Numbered from the stretch's first letter, positions 1 through 9,321 are shown. The stretch: DNA of 17,251 bases from SG8-41 sp036555035 (GCA_036555035.1 DATBMB010000080.1:1-17251), one strand, 5' to 3'. Translations and numbers: made by a program. The notes: generated by a model from the sequence alone, not told the origin.

Positions 1-860
1 CGCAGCGAGTCGCCGAAGAGGTTGAACGCGAACACCGCGAGGCTGATCGCGATGCCGGGGAAGACGATCATCCACGGCGCCTGCTGGTAGAAATCCGCAG
101 CCGCCCCGGAGAGCATCAGCCCCCACGACGGGGTCGGCTCCGTCACCCCCAGCCCGAGAAACGACAGCGAAGCCTCCGCCAGAATCGCCTGCGCCACGAA
201 CGCCGTGAGCAGGATCAGGTACGGCGCGACCACGTTCGGAACCATGTGCCGGAAGATGATGCGCGCCGGCGAGAAGCCCGCCGCGCGCGCCGCGTCCACG
301 TACGGCATTTCGCGGATCGCCAGGGCGGAGGCGCGCACCACGCGCTCGACGCGCGGGAGCATCGGCACCGCGATCGCGATGATGAGGTTGACGTCGATGC
401 CGAGCACGATGTAGTGGCCCAGCACCGCGACGACCGTGATCGCGAGCACGATGATCGGGAACGACAGCAGCACGTCCATGACGCCCTGGATGATGAGATC
501 GGTCCTGCCGCCGAAGTACGCCGACGCTACGCCGATCACCGCGCCGGCGGTGCACCCCAGGAACGAGGCGATGAAGCCGATCGCGAGCGCCGTGCGCGCG
601 CCGTAGATGATGCGGGACGCCACGTCGCGCCCGAACGAATCGGTGCCGAGCCAGTGCTCCGCCGAGGGCCGCGCGAGCTGCGAGGCGTAGTCCACCGTCA
701 AGGGATCATACGGCGCCACCCACTGCGCGAACGCCGCGCAGATGCACATCGCGACGATGACGACGAGGCCGGTCGCGCCCAGCGGCTGCTGCGTCACGAA
801 CAGCAGCACCGGGTGCCGGCGCTTCGGCACCTGGTATGCAATCGTGGACGCGGTGCTCAT
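1..860 (-). CDS. DppC-type ABC transporter permease (C-terminus cut by window edge)
   Basis: This is an inner-membrane permease of a peptide/nickel-type ABC importer, the partner of the upstream DppB-like protein. The reading frame starts at ATG 860 (MSTASTIAYQVPKRR...) and is open to base 1, giving 286 visible residues. The family is usually about 290-300 aa, so only a few C-terminal residues are missing. The N-terminal OppC-type helix is followed by the conserved WLGTDSFGRDVASRIIYGAR segment, typical of DppC/OppC. The cytoplasmic EAA coupling loop is visible (YVDAARAAGFSPARIIFRH) and is followed by LSFLGLGVTEPTPSWG, another family hallmark. The start codon lies 3 bp after the stop of the DppB-like gene, so the two are almost certainly co-transcribed and probably translationally coupled. 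The substrate cannot be read from the permease. Family assignment is firm. Confidence 0.93.
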   Translation of the reverse strand, partial: MSTASTIAYQVPKRRHPVLLFVTQQPLGATGLVVIVAMCICAAFAQWVAPYDPLTVDYASQLARPSAEHWLGTDSFGRDVASRIIYGARTALAIGFIASFLGCTAGAVIGVASAYFGGRTDLIIQGVMDVLLSFPIIVLAITVVAVLGHYIVLGIDVNLIIAIAVPMLPRVERVVRASALAIREMPYVDAARAAGFSPARIIFRHMVPNVVAPYLILLTAFVAQAILAEASLSFLGLGVTEPTPSWGLMLSGAAADFYQQAPWMIVFPGIAISLAVFAFNLFGDSL

Positions 861-863
861 GGC

Positions 864-1823
864 TTAGCGGTAGCGTATGCGCGGATCGAGGAACGCATAC
901 ATGAGATCCATCATGAAGTTCACCAGGACGAAGAACACCGACACCAGCAGAACCAGCGCCTGGATCATGGTGAAGTCGCTGCGCGTGATCGCTTCCACGA
1001 AGAGCTTCCCGATGCCGTTCAGGTTGAACACCTGCTCGGTCACCACCAGCCCCCCGATCAGGAACGCGAACTCCAGGCTGATGACGGTGACGACCGGCAG
1101 GAGCGCGTTGCGCATGGCGTGGCGCGCCACCACCAGGCGCTCGACCACGCCCTTGGCGCGCGCGGTGCGGATGTAGTCCTCCTGCAGCACCTCCAGTATC
1201 GAGGAGCGCATCATGCGCGTCGACACCGCGGAGTAGCGGTAGCCGACCGCGAGCGCCGGCCAGATCAGCTGGGAGAGGTTCTCCCACGGGTCGTCCACGA
1301 ACGAGGTGAAGGTAAGCGGCGGAATCCAGGAGAAATACGTGAGCAGCAGCAGGATGATGATCATGCCGAGCCAGAACGAGGGCACCGCGAGCCCGGCGAT
1401 CGAGAACACGCGGATCGCCTGGTCGATCCACGTATCCTTGAAGATGGCCGATAGCGTGCCGAGCGGAAGGGCGAGCAGCACGGCGAGGATCGTCGCCATC
1501 ACCGCCACCTGCAGCGAGAGCTCGAGCCGGATGCCGATCTCGTACGCGACCGATCTCCCGGTCCACATCGAGACGCCGAAGTCCCCTTGCAGCACGCCCC
1601 AGAACCACTTGAAGAACTGCACCGCCAGCGGCTGGTCGAGGCCGAGGCGCGCGCGCTCCTGGTCGATCACTTCCTGCGAAATGTTCGCGCCGCCCGCATC
1701 GCCCAGCAGCATGGTGGCGACGGGGTCGCCCGGCATCAGGCGCAGCAGGAAGAACACGAGGACCGCGACGCCGATCAGCGTCGGGATCATCAGCAGGGTG
1801 CGGTGGAGGATGAAGCGCAGCAC
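864..1823 (-). CDS. DppB-type ABC transporter permease
   Basis: This 319-aa inner-membrane permease forms the transmembrane channel of a peptide/opine/nickel ABC importer with the DppC-like protein. The N-terminus (MLRFILHRTLLMIPTLIGVAV) is the standard DppB/GsiC first helix, followed by the LMPGDP motif. The periplasmic segment holds a typical LGLDQPLAVQFFKW stretch, and the EAA coupling loop is seen as EDYIRTARAKG near residues 215-225. The C-terminus ends in the usual LDPRIRYR. The start is GTG (1823-1821). No strong Shine-Dalgarno precedes it, only a weak purine stretch, and the upstream DNA is the GTGACG repeat array. Expression may therefore depend on read-through from the binding-protein gene. 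Length and domain order are normal. Confidence 0.94.
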   Translation of the reverse strand: MLRFILHRTLLMIPTLIGVAVLVFFLLRLMPGDPVATMLLGDAGGANISQEVIDQERARLGLDQPLAVQFFKWFWGVLQGDFGVSMWTGRSVAYEIGIRLELSLQVAVMATILAVLLALPLGTLSAIFKDTWIDQAIRVFSIAGLAVPSFWLGMIIILLLLTYFSWIPPLTFTSFVDDPWENLSQLIWPALAVGYRYSAVSTRMMRSSILEVLQEDYIRTARAKGVVERLVVARHAMRNALLPVVTVISLEFAFLIGGLVVTEQVFNLNGIGKLFVEAITRSDFTMIQALVLLVSVFFVLVNFMMDLMYAFLDPRIRYR

Positions 1824-1833
1824 GGTCTTACGA

Positions 1834-1946
1834 GTGACGATTACAGGTGACGATTACAAGTGACGAATATGGGTGACGCAAGACTGCCGCCGTCGGCACG
1901 TCACCCGTATCTCGTCACCCTTATCTCGTCACCTGTATCTCGTCAC
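1834..1946. repeat. GTGACG short-repeat array arranged as a large inverted repeat
   Basis: On the plus strand GTGACG occurs at 1834, 1847, 1860 and 1873, a strict 13-nt period. Its complement CGTCAC occurs at 1899, 1913, 1927 and 1941, a strict 14-nt period. The left units read GTGACGATTACAG and variants; the right units, read on the minus strand, are GTGACGAGATACGG and variants. The two inner units pair best: ATATGGGTGACG with CGTCACCCGTAT gives a 12-bp stem with one wobble around a 26-nt-or-shorter centre. The array fills the gap between the stop of the binding-protein gene (1954) and the GTG start of the permease (1823). It could stabilise the upstream mRNA, cause partial termination, or be a dispersed genomic repeat. 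No coding potential is evident. Confidence 0.85.
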
Positions 1947-1953
1947 TTCGTCG

Positions 1954-3534
1954 CTACCGGTCGAGCCAGACGTCCGCGAGATCCTGCCCCACGTAGTGGC
2001 TGGGCGTGATGTGCCAGCCCTTGAGCTCCTTGTGGTGCACGATGATGCGGTGCCACCAGATCGTCGGGATGGTGTAGGCCTGCTCGAGCGCCCGCTTCTC
2101 GAACTCGCGCAGGATCGCATTGCGCTTCTTCTTGTCGAGCTCGCCGGACTGCCGGTCGAACAGATCGTCCAGCACGCGATCGGTCTGCTGCGCGTAGTTG
2201 ATCGGCGCGCGGTCATGCGACAGGTACTTCTGCAGCTGCAGGTTGGGCTCGTCCATGAAGTCGCAGTTGAAATCGAGCGCCGCGTCGAACGTCGGCTTGT
2301 CGCGCTGCTGCGCGGCGAGGTAGAGCCGCGTCTCGAGCTGCTCGTGCTTGACGGCGAGCCCGATCTGCCGCCACTGGTCGATCAGGAACACCCCCACCGG
2401 CGTATACGGCATGGCGACGTTGCGGTTGGTGAGCGTGAAGCTGAGATTCGGCACGCCCGCCGCGGCGAGCAGCTTTCGCGCTTCCGCGCGGGAGGCGGCC
2501 ACATTCCTGGAGAATCCCGGATATTCGAGCAGCTCACTCTCGCTCGCGGCGAGCTCGTAGCCCGGCCGCAGGATGCCGCCGACGTGGCGCACCAGCGCAA
2601 CCTGTGACAGCGCCTGGGCGCCGCCCCAGCGGTCGATCGCGAGATTGAGCGCCTTACGCACGCGCTGGTCATCGAAGGGCTTCTTCTTGGTGTTGAAGGT
2701 CACCACCAGCGAGCACACCCAGGGGGTCTCCTGCACCACCGCCCGGTTACCGAGCGCCTTGACGATGCGGTCGCGGTTGGCCGGGGGATGGCCCCGGAAC
2801 TCCACGATCACCTCGCCCGCGGATAGCGCGTTCACCATCGGCGCGCCGCTGATGAAGATCGCCACGTAGCCGGCCAGATAGGGCTTGCCCTTCTCGAAAT
2901 ACTGCTCGAACCTGCGGCCCGTCCAGTGCGAGCCCGCCACGTGGCCGGCGAAGGTAAACGGCCCGGTGCCCATGATGTTGCGCTCGGGGAAGCGCGGGTC
3001 CTGCTTCAGCTTCGCCGCGCTGTATATGCAATCCCAGGGGCTCGCGAAGCTCGCCAGCATGCCAGAGTTGGGCTTCTTGAGCCTGAACACCACGGTCTGG
3101 GCGTTCGGGGTTTCGATCGAGGCGATGTCGGCGTAGGTCGCCTGGCGCACCGAGCGCGCGCCGCCGGTCGGGTTGCGCAGCCGCTCGTAGGTCGCCTTGA
3201 TGTCCTCGGAGGTCAACGTCGAGCCGTCGTGGAACTTCACGCCCTTGCGCACCCGGAAGGTGTAGGTGAGGCCGTCCTTCGATACCGTCCACGACTCCGC
3301 GAGGTCGCCCTTGATCGCCGGGTATTTCGCGGTATCGAACTCGAGCAGCGTGTTGTAGTGCGGCCGCACCGGGTGGATGAACGCGAAAGACGTCTGCGCA
3401 TGGCAATCGTAGTTCGGCGGCTCGGCGCTCACCGCGAACTTGAGCAGCCCGCCCCGCACCGGCGTCTCGGCCGCCATCGCCCCCGCGGCGGCGAGCGCGG
3501 CCGCGCCCAATACCAATGCTGTCAGTTGCTTCAT
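1954..3534 (-). CDS. ABC transporter family 5 solute-binding protein (DppA/OppA-like)
   Basis: This 526-aa periplasmic receptor delivers its ligand (peptide, opine, glutathione-like compound or metal chelate) to the DppB/DppC permeases. Residues 1-21 form a clear Sec signal peptide (MKQLTALVLGAAALAAAGAMA) with cleavage at AMA-A. The SBP_bac_5 core follows: GGLLKFAVSAEPPNYD, DLAESWTVSKDGLTYTF near residues 77-93, GVKFHDGSTLTSEDI near 98-112, and MGTGPFTF near 188-195. The C-terminal lobe ends normally. Start ATG 3534 has a strong GGAGGAGGG ribosome site just upstream (3538-3546). The gene sits 23 bp after the fused ATPase gene and before the permeases, an importer operon in an unusual ATPase-first order. 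The ligand cannot be determined from the sequence. Confidence 0.93.
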   Translation of the reverse strand: MKQLTALVLGAAALAAAGAMAAETPVRGGLLKFAVSAEPPNYDCHAQTSFAFIHPVRPHYNTLLEFDTAKYPAIKGDLAESWTVSKDGLTYTFRVRKGVKFHDGSTLTSEDIKATYERLRNPTGGARSVRQATYADIASIETPNAQTVVFRLKKPNSGMLASFASPWDCIYSAAKLKQDPRFPERNIMGTGPFTFAGHVAGSHWTGRRFEQYFEKGKPYLAGYVAIFISGAPMVNALSAGEVIVEFRGHPPANRDRIVKALGNRAVVQETPWVCSLVVTFNTKKKPFDDQRVRKALNLAIDRWGGAQALSQVALVRHVGGILRPGYELAASESELLEYPGFSRNVAASRAEARKLLAAAGVPNLSFTLTNRNVAMPYTPVGVFLIDQWRQIGLAVKHEQLETRLYLAAQQRDKPTFDAALDFNCDFMDEPNLQLQKYLSHDRAPINYAQQTDRVLDDLFDRQSGELDKKKRNAILREFEKRALEQAYTIPTIWWHRIIVHHKELKGWHITPSHYVGQDLADVWLDR

Positions 3535-3557
3535 GGTCCCTCCTCCATTATTGATAT

Positions 3558-5633
<2,076 letters not shown>

Positions 5634-5666
5634 CCTCCGGGGAATGCTGCTTGTTGTGTTTGGTTC

Positions 5667-5695
5667 AGGCTAGATACCACCCTGTGGATTGTCAA
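5667..5695 (-). promoter_or_regulatory. Predicted sigma70 promoter of the ABC importer operon
   Basis: On the minus strand a perfect -35 TTGACA (5695-5690) is followed by a 17-nt spacer and the -10 hexamer TAGCCT (5672-5667). The -10 keeps the three most important positions (T, A and the final T). Transcription would start near 5659-5660, giving a leader of about 26 nt before ATG 5633. Position, spacing and the absence of any other promoter-like site nearby support the call. It is a prediction from consensus only. Confidence 0.6.
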
Positions 5696-6009
5696 GCATC
5701 GGACTCGGCGCCTTCCCGTGAATGCGACGAGGTAGCGAGCCGCCTCAGGGATTCGACAGCAAGTCGACGAGCTTTCTCACGCCGGCACGTCGCCACTCCA
5801 TCACGAAGCAGCGCGGCGTCGGGCGCATCTGTCGCCGATCGGCAAATTCAAACTTGCCGTGGATTCAGTCGATTACCGGCCCGCGGCGCCTGCGCGTTGC
5901 CCATCGGCGACGAATTCGGCCCCATCCCCCGAGCGCGGCACGGGACTAACGACTTGATTTCGCTGCAATTGCCCGCCCTGGCACGGATGTCGCAGGGACC
6001 TGCTCGCGA
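5696..6009. other. Gene-free stretch upstream of the envelope-protein cluster
   Basis: About 310 bp with no convincing coding sequence on either strand. The open frames that cross it give Arg/Ser-rich, low-complexity translations without family motifs and without ribosome sites. The promoter for the plus-strand gene at 6060 should lie here. TTGATT near 5955 resembles a -35 box, but no acceptable -10 box follows at the right distance. I cannot place the promoter. Confidence 0.5.
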
Positions 6010-6038
6010 GCTGCGTGGCTCCACGCAGCATTTCTTTT
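6010..6038 (+). terminator. Terminator-like hairpin in the 5' leader of the 70-aa protein gene
   Basis: GCTGCGTG (6010-6017) pairs perfectly with CACGCAGC (6022-6029) around the 4-nt loop GCTC. It is followed by ATTTCTTTT (6030-6038). An 8-bp GC-rich stem plus a U-rich tail is an intrinsic terminator pattern on the plus strand. It lies only about 9 nt upstream of the AAGGAG ribosome site of the next gene, so it would act as a leader attenuator, as the 3' end of a short upstream RNA, or as a 5' protective hairpin. Confidence 0.5.
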
Positions 6039-6059
6039 CAATCACGAAGGAGATGATCG

Positions 6060-6272
6060 ATGAACACATGGCAGAAGCTTCGCTCCATCCTGCTGGCGGC
6101 GCTGTTCGCCAGTCTAGCGAGCGTCTCGTTCGCGGTATCCGCCGCTACGTCTGCGGCGCTGCCCATTGACGGGACTCTCGGCACCGCGGACACGCCTTCG
6201 CAGTCGCAGGAAACTCCGGTCGACTGCAAGAAGAAGCCGGACGATCCGCGATGCAAGAACAAGCCGTACTAG
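6060..6272 (+). CDS. Small exported protein with C-terminal two-Cys, Lys/Pro-rich tail
   Basis: This 70-aa protein has no family I can name. Residues 1-28 are a signal peptide (basic MNTWQKLR, hydrophobic ILLAALFASLASVSFAV, then SAA), so the mature product is only about 42 residues. It is Thr/Ser/Asp-rich and ends in the charged motif DCKKKPDDPRCKNKPY. Cys56 and Cys65 could form an intramolecular disulfide in the periplasm. The start is well set: AAGGAG at 6047-6052 lies 7 nt before ATG 6060. It precedes two BON-domain lipoproteins on the same strand, suggesting an envelope-stress or surface role. That role is inferred from context only. It could instead be independently regulated, because structured DNA flanks it on both sides. 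Confidence 0.75.
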   Translation: MNTWQKLRSILLAALFASLASVSFAVSAATSAALPIDGTLGTADTPSQSQETPVDCKKKPDDPRCKNKPY

Positions 6273-6333
6273 GCTTGATCTGCCGTTCCGGGCGATGCCG
6301 CATGACCGCGGCGGCACCGCACCCGTTGCTCCT

Positions 6334-6386
6334 CCCCCGAAGCGGTCGGCGCAGCCTGTCGATGTCCGCTGCGCCAGATTCGGGGG
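6334..6386 (+). repeat. Nested inverted repeat upstream of the first BON lipoprotein gene
   Basis: Two perfect 8-bp stems are nested. CCCCCGAA (6334-6341) pairs with TTCGGGGG (6379-6386), and inside it GGCGCAGC (6348-6355) pairs with GCTGCGCC (6368-6375). They are separated by a 6/3-nt internal loop and closed by a 12-nt loop. No T-tract follows, so it is not a standard terminator. It ends 28 nt before ATG 6415. It could be a 5' mRNA structure, a processing or stability element, or a protein-binding palindrome. Confidence 0.7.
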
Positions 6387-6414
6387 CAGTACCAACCAAC
6401 CTTTCGAGGAAACC

Positions 6415-6855
6415 ATGAAACCGAACTCGACGGCAACACCTGGCACGACGGTCCGACTGGCGCTCGCAGGAGCGCTCCTCATCGGCCTCGCCGCCTGCGA
6501 TCAGGGCCCGCAGACCGAGAATTCCGCTAAGTCCTTCGACAACCTTGTCAAGAACGCCGGGCGCGATCGCGAAATGACGCCGGCGCGCGCCATTCCGGAC
6601 GACGGGGGAACGAGCCAGCCTCAGTCCGGCAGTCCCGGCACCGACCTGGTGCTGGCGGCCCGGGTAAAGGCCGCTCTCTCCGCCGAACCGGGCCTGCGCT
6701 CGGTCACGGTGGACGTCAAGTCGACCGACGGCGTCATCACGCTCTACGGCACAGCGGATTCCGCGGCGAAGAGCCACCAGGCCGCGATGATCGCCATGAA
6801 CGTGGACGGGGTGCGCTCCGTCCGGAACGAGATGGTCATCGTCAGGGGATCCTGA
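6415..6855 (+). CDS. BON-domain lipoprotein (predicted inner-membrane retained)
   Basis: This 146-aa lipoprotein has a hydrophobic signal segment and lipobox LAAC with lipidated Cys28. The +2 residue is Asp29, which in the E. coli Lol rule favours inner-membrane retention; whether that rule holds in this species is inferred. A flexible Gly/Ser/Pro-rich linker (about 30-77) precedes a single BON domain (about 78-143: DLVLAARVKAALSAEPGL through GVRSVRNEMVIV). BON domains are thought to bind phospholipid membranes and occur in OsmY and secretin-associated proteins. I chose ATG 6415 (MKPNSTATPG) because it has an AGGA site just upstream and gives a proper signal peptide, although the frame stays open further upstream. 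Its tail lies 31 bp before a second BON lipoprotein gene, so the two are probably an operon. Confidence 0.88.
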   Translation: MKPNSTATPGTTVRLALAGALLIGLAACDQGPQTENSAKSFDNLVKNAGRDREMTPARAIPDDGGTSQPQSGSPGTDLVLAARVKAALSAEPGLRSVTVDVKSTDGVITLYGTADSAAKSHQAAMIAMNVDGVRSVRNEMVIVRGS

Positions 6856-6886
6856 CGGCAGTCAGTCACCCACACAGGAGAACATC

Positions 6887-7231
6887 ATGAACCGCACATC
6901 ACGGATGCCGAAGCATCCATCGAGGACACTTGTCGTCGCGCTTGCCGCGGCGGCGGCACTCGCAGTGCTTGCGGGGTGCTCCAGCACGCCGACACAGGAA
7001 AGCGCCGGCGAGTACTTCGACAACAGCCTCATCACCGCCAAGGTGAAGTCGGCGCTGCTCGGCACCGAAGACCTCAGCTCCGGCAACATCAGCGTGGCGA
7101 GCTTCAAGGGCAAGGTGCAGCTGAGCGGCTTCGTCCCGACCGAGACCGACAAGCAGCGGGCCGAGGTCATCGCGCGTGACGTCGAAGGCGTCAAGGTCGT
7201 GACCAACGCCATCGAGATCAAGGGCCAGTGA
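6887..7231 (+). CDS. BON-domain lipoprotein (OsmY-like, predicted outer-membrane)
   Basis: This 114-aa lipoprotein has a long alanine-rich signal segment ending in lipobox LAGC with lipidated Cys31. The +2 residue is Ser32, compatible with export to the outer membrane. The rest is one BON domain (about 46-112): DNSLITAKVKSALL, a central GKVQLSGFV strand, and VEGVKVVTNAIEI. The CDS has AGGAG 6 nt before ATG 6887. It resembles the neighbouring BON lipoprotein but lacks the 30-40-residue linker between the SAxxxFDN element and the domain, so the two are diverged paralogues. OsmY-like proteins are often osmotic- or stress-induced periplasmic proteins; a stress role here is inference. The gene ends 21 bp before a convergent gene. 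Confidence 0.9.
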   Translation: MNRTSRMPKHPSRTLVVALAAAAALAVLAGCSSTPTQESAGEYFDNSLITAKVKSALLGTEDLSSGNISVASFKGKVQLSGFVPTETDKQRAEVIARDVEGVKVVTNAIEIKGQ

Positions 7232-7252
7232 GGCCCCCGGCAGCGTCTGCCC

Positions 7253-8236
7253 CTACTCGGCGCGGATGTTGTTCTCGCGCACGACTTTCCCCCAGCGCGC
7301 CATCTCGGAGCCGATGAACTTCTGAAGCGCCGCCGGGCTGCTGACGACGAGGTCCATGCCCTGCGCCCCGGAGAGTTGCTTGCGCACGTCCGGCTGGTTG
7401 AAGACCTTGACGAGCTCCGCGTGGAACCGGTCGAGGATCGGCTTCGGCGTTCCTCCCGTCGCGAGTATTCCCCACCAGGCGACCGCCGAGAATCCGGGGA
7501 ACCCCTGCTCCGCGACCGTCGCCACGTCGGGCAGCGTGCTGGCGCGCTTGTCGCCGGTTGTCGCGACGGGCCGCAGCTTGCCGCCCTTCACGAACGGGGT
7601 CAGCAGCGCGACCGTGCCGACCGCGAGCTCGACGTCCCCGCCCATCGCCGCGACGGTCATCGGCCCGCCGCCCTTGTAGGGCACGTGCACGAGCTTGACC
7701 CCGCCCGCCTGCTGCACCAGCGTCATCAGGAGATGCCCGAGGCTGCCGCTTCCGACCGATCCGAAGGTCACGGTGTCCGGCTTTGCTTTCGCCGCCTTGA
7801 TCACGTCGCCGAAGCTCTTGTAGGGCCTGGCCGGGTTGGTGACGATGCCGTACGGCGCGGTGGCAACCAGCATGACCGGCGCAAGGTCCTTCGCCGTGTC
7901 GAACGGCAGGTTGGGGATCAGGAAGGGGTTCACGACGTGCGTATCGAACACGAAGACATAGGTGTAGCCGTCCGGTGTTGCCCGCGCCGTGATGCCGGTG
8001 CCGATGGAGCCGGATGCGCCGGTCCGGTTGTCCACGATGAATTGCTGGCCCAGCACGGGTGTCAGCTTCGCGCCGACCAGCCGCGCGAGGGGATCGACCG
8101 TTCCGCCCGGCGGAAACGGCACGATGAACCGCACCGGCCTCGTGGGCCAGTCCACTTTCTGGGCGAGCGCGGGCAACGCTGCCAGCGCGGCCACCAACGC
8201 AATCACCGCGTGGCGAAGCAGGGTCGTTCTCATCAT
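7253..8236 (-). CDS. Bug/TctC-family periplasmic solute-binding protein 1
   Basis: This 327-aa (or 326-aa) periplasmic binding protein is of the tripartite tricarboxylate transporter type. Signal peptide residues 1-25 end in ALA-Q. Family signatures are visible: WPTRPVRFIVPFPPGG followed by TVDPLAR, VDNRTGASGSIG near 67-78, LPFDTAKDLAPV, and HVPYKGGGPMTVAAMGGDVE near 183-202. Bug proteins bind small carboxylates, aromatic acids, amino acids or nicotinate, but the ligand cannot be read here. Two adjacent ATGs exist (8236 and 8233). The GAGGAGG site (8239-8245) is only 2 nt from the first and 5 nt from the second, so 8233 is the likelier start. It is transcribed away from a second Bug gene, with a 101-bp shared upstream region. 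No TctA or TctB membrane genes occur in the window. Confidence 0.93.
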   Translation of the reverse strand: MMRTTLLRHAVIALVAALAALPALAQKVDWPTRPVRFIVPFPPGGTVDPLARLVGAKLTPVLGQQFIVDNRTGASGSIGTGITARATPDGYTYVFVFDTHVVNPFLIPNLPFDTAKDLAPVMLVATAPYGIVTNPARPYKSFGDVIKAAKAKPDTVTFGSVGSGSLGHLLMTLVQQAGGVKLVHVPYKGGGPMTVAAMGGDVELAVGTVALLTPFVKGGKLRPVATTGDKRASTLPDVATVAEQGFPGFSAVAWWGILATGGTPKPILDRFHAELVKVFNQPDVRKQLSGAQGMDLVVSSPAALQKFIGSEMARWGKVVRENNIRAE

Positions 8237-8337
8237 CCCCTCCTCGAGCTATCCGGCTGCTAGGTTAACACCGGCCGGGCTTTACCCGCCGGGCATTTTG
8301 AGTCACGCTCTACCCCTCACGACGCGGGGGGGAAAAG

Positions 8338-9309
8338 ATGAACATCGGCTTGCCGGTCGCTATCGCCTTCGCCGGGGCGCTCGCGGTATCCGCGGGTGCC
8401 TGGGCGCAGGACAAGTATCCCTCGCGCCCGATACGCCTGGTCATTCCGTTCGCGCCCGGGGGCGGGAGCGATGTCACCGCGCGCATGCTCGGCCCGCGGA
8501 TCGCGGACCGGCTGGGGCAGCCGGTGGTGATCGACAACCGGCCCGCGGCATCCGGCGTCGTCGGCGCGGACATCGTCGCGAAGGCCGTGCCCGACGGCTA
8601 CACGCTGCTCGGCACCACGGTCACCTTCGTGATCAACGGCACTCTCCAGAAGGGGCTGCCCTACGACGCGTTCAAGGACTTCACGCCGATCACGCAGGCG
8701 ATCGTGTCGCCGTTCGGGCTGCTGCTGCACCCTTCGGTCCCGGCGAAAACGGTGAAGGAGTTGATCGCCTACGCGAAGGCCAGCCACGGCAAGCTCAACT
8801 ACGGCTCCTCGGGCCCGGGCAGCTCTCCGCATCTCTCGGCCGAGCTGTTCCTGTCGATGGCCGGGCTCACGATGACGCACGTGCCCTACAAAGGCATCGC
8901 GCCCGCGATCACGGCGCAGCTCGGGAACGAGGTCCAGGTCGCCTTCTCCAACATGTTCTCCACGCTCGGCCACTGGAAGGCGGGGCGGCTGCGGCTCATC
9001 GCGCACGGCGGGGCCAAGCGCGTGGAGAGCTTTCCGGACATTCCCACCATCTCCGAGTCGGGCCTGCCCGGCTACGAGTCGAGCAACTGGTACGGCTACG
9101 TGACGACCGCCCGGACGCCGCCGGCGATCATCCGCAGGCTGAACCAGGCCTTCGTCGCGGCCATCAATGAGCCCGACGTGCGCAGGACCCTCGTCGCCCA
9201 GGGCAACGACGTCATCGCCAACACGCCCGAGGCCTTCGCCAGGGTGATCCAGGCCGACGCCGAGCGCTGGGGCGGGATCGGCCGCAAGCTCGGCATCCAG
9301 CTCAATTAG
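8338..9309 (+). CDS. Bug/TctC-family periplasmic solute-binding protein 2
   Basis: This 323-aa exported binding protein has a signal peptide of about 23 residues ending in AWA-Q. The mature protein begins DKYPSRPIRLVIPFAPGGGSD, the usual Bug start, followed by IDNRPAASGVVGADIVAKAVPDGYT and HVPYKGIAPAITAQLGNEV near 181-199. The length is typical (about 320-330). It is the first gene of a plus-strand unit: 12 bp later comes a third Bug gene and then an alpha/beta hydrolase. The ribosome site is G-rich rather than a classic AGGAGG (GGGGGGAAAAG before ATG 8338). Two adjacent, distinct Bug genes suggest uptake of related but different ligands, or binding proteins used as sensors. Which of these applies is not visible in the sequence. 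Confidence 0.93.
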   Translation: MNIGLPVAIAFAGALAVSAGAWAQDKYPSRPIRLVIPFAPGGGSDVTARMLGPRIADRLGQPVVIDNRPAASGVVGADIVAKAVPDGYTLLGTTVTFVINGTLQKGLPYDAFKDFTPITQAIVSPFGLLLHPSVPAKTVKELIAYAKASHGKLNYGSSGPGSSPHLSAELFLSMAGLTMTHVPYKGIAPAITAQLGNEVQVAFSNMFSTLGHWKAGRLRLIAHGGAKRVESFPDIPTISESGLPGYESSNWYGYVTTARTPPAIIRRLNQAFVAAINEPDVRRTLVAQGNDVIANTPEAFARVIQADAERWGGIGRKLGIQLN

Positions 9310-9321
9310 GGAGGACACACG

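Noticed and set aside
246..1454. Plus-strand 402-codon open frame opposite the permease genes
   Set aside because: The translation is His/Arg/Asp-rich and low in hydrophobic residues, an antisense shadow of two well-supported permeases.
1834..1946. The GTGACG array as a CRISPR array
   Set aside because: Units are only 13-14 nt with no spacers, the arms are inverted, and no cas genes are present.
5651..6169. Plus-strand 172-codon frame across the intergenic region
   Set aside because: It overlaps the better-supported 70-aa gene in another frame, crosses the terminator-like hairpin, has no ribosome site and an Arg/Ser-rich composition without motifs.
7239..7251. Small hairpin GGCAG/CTGCC between convergent genes as a terminator
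   Set aside because: The 5-bp stem has a 3-nt loop and no T-tract on either strand.
8274..8294. Direct repeat GCCGGGC (two copies, 14-nt offset) in the divergent Bug promoter region as an operator
   Set aside because: It is short and GC-only in a GC-rich background; chance is a sufficient explanation without comparative data.
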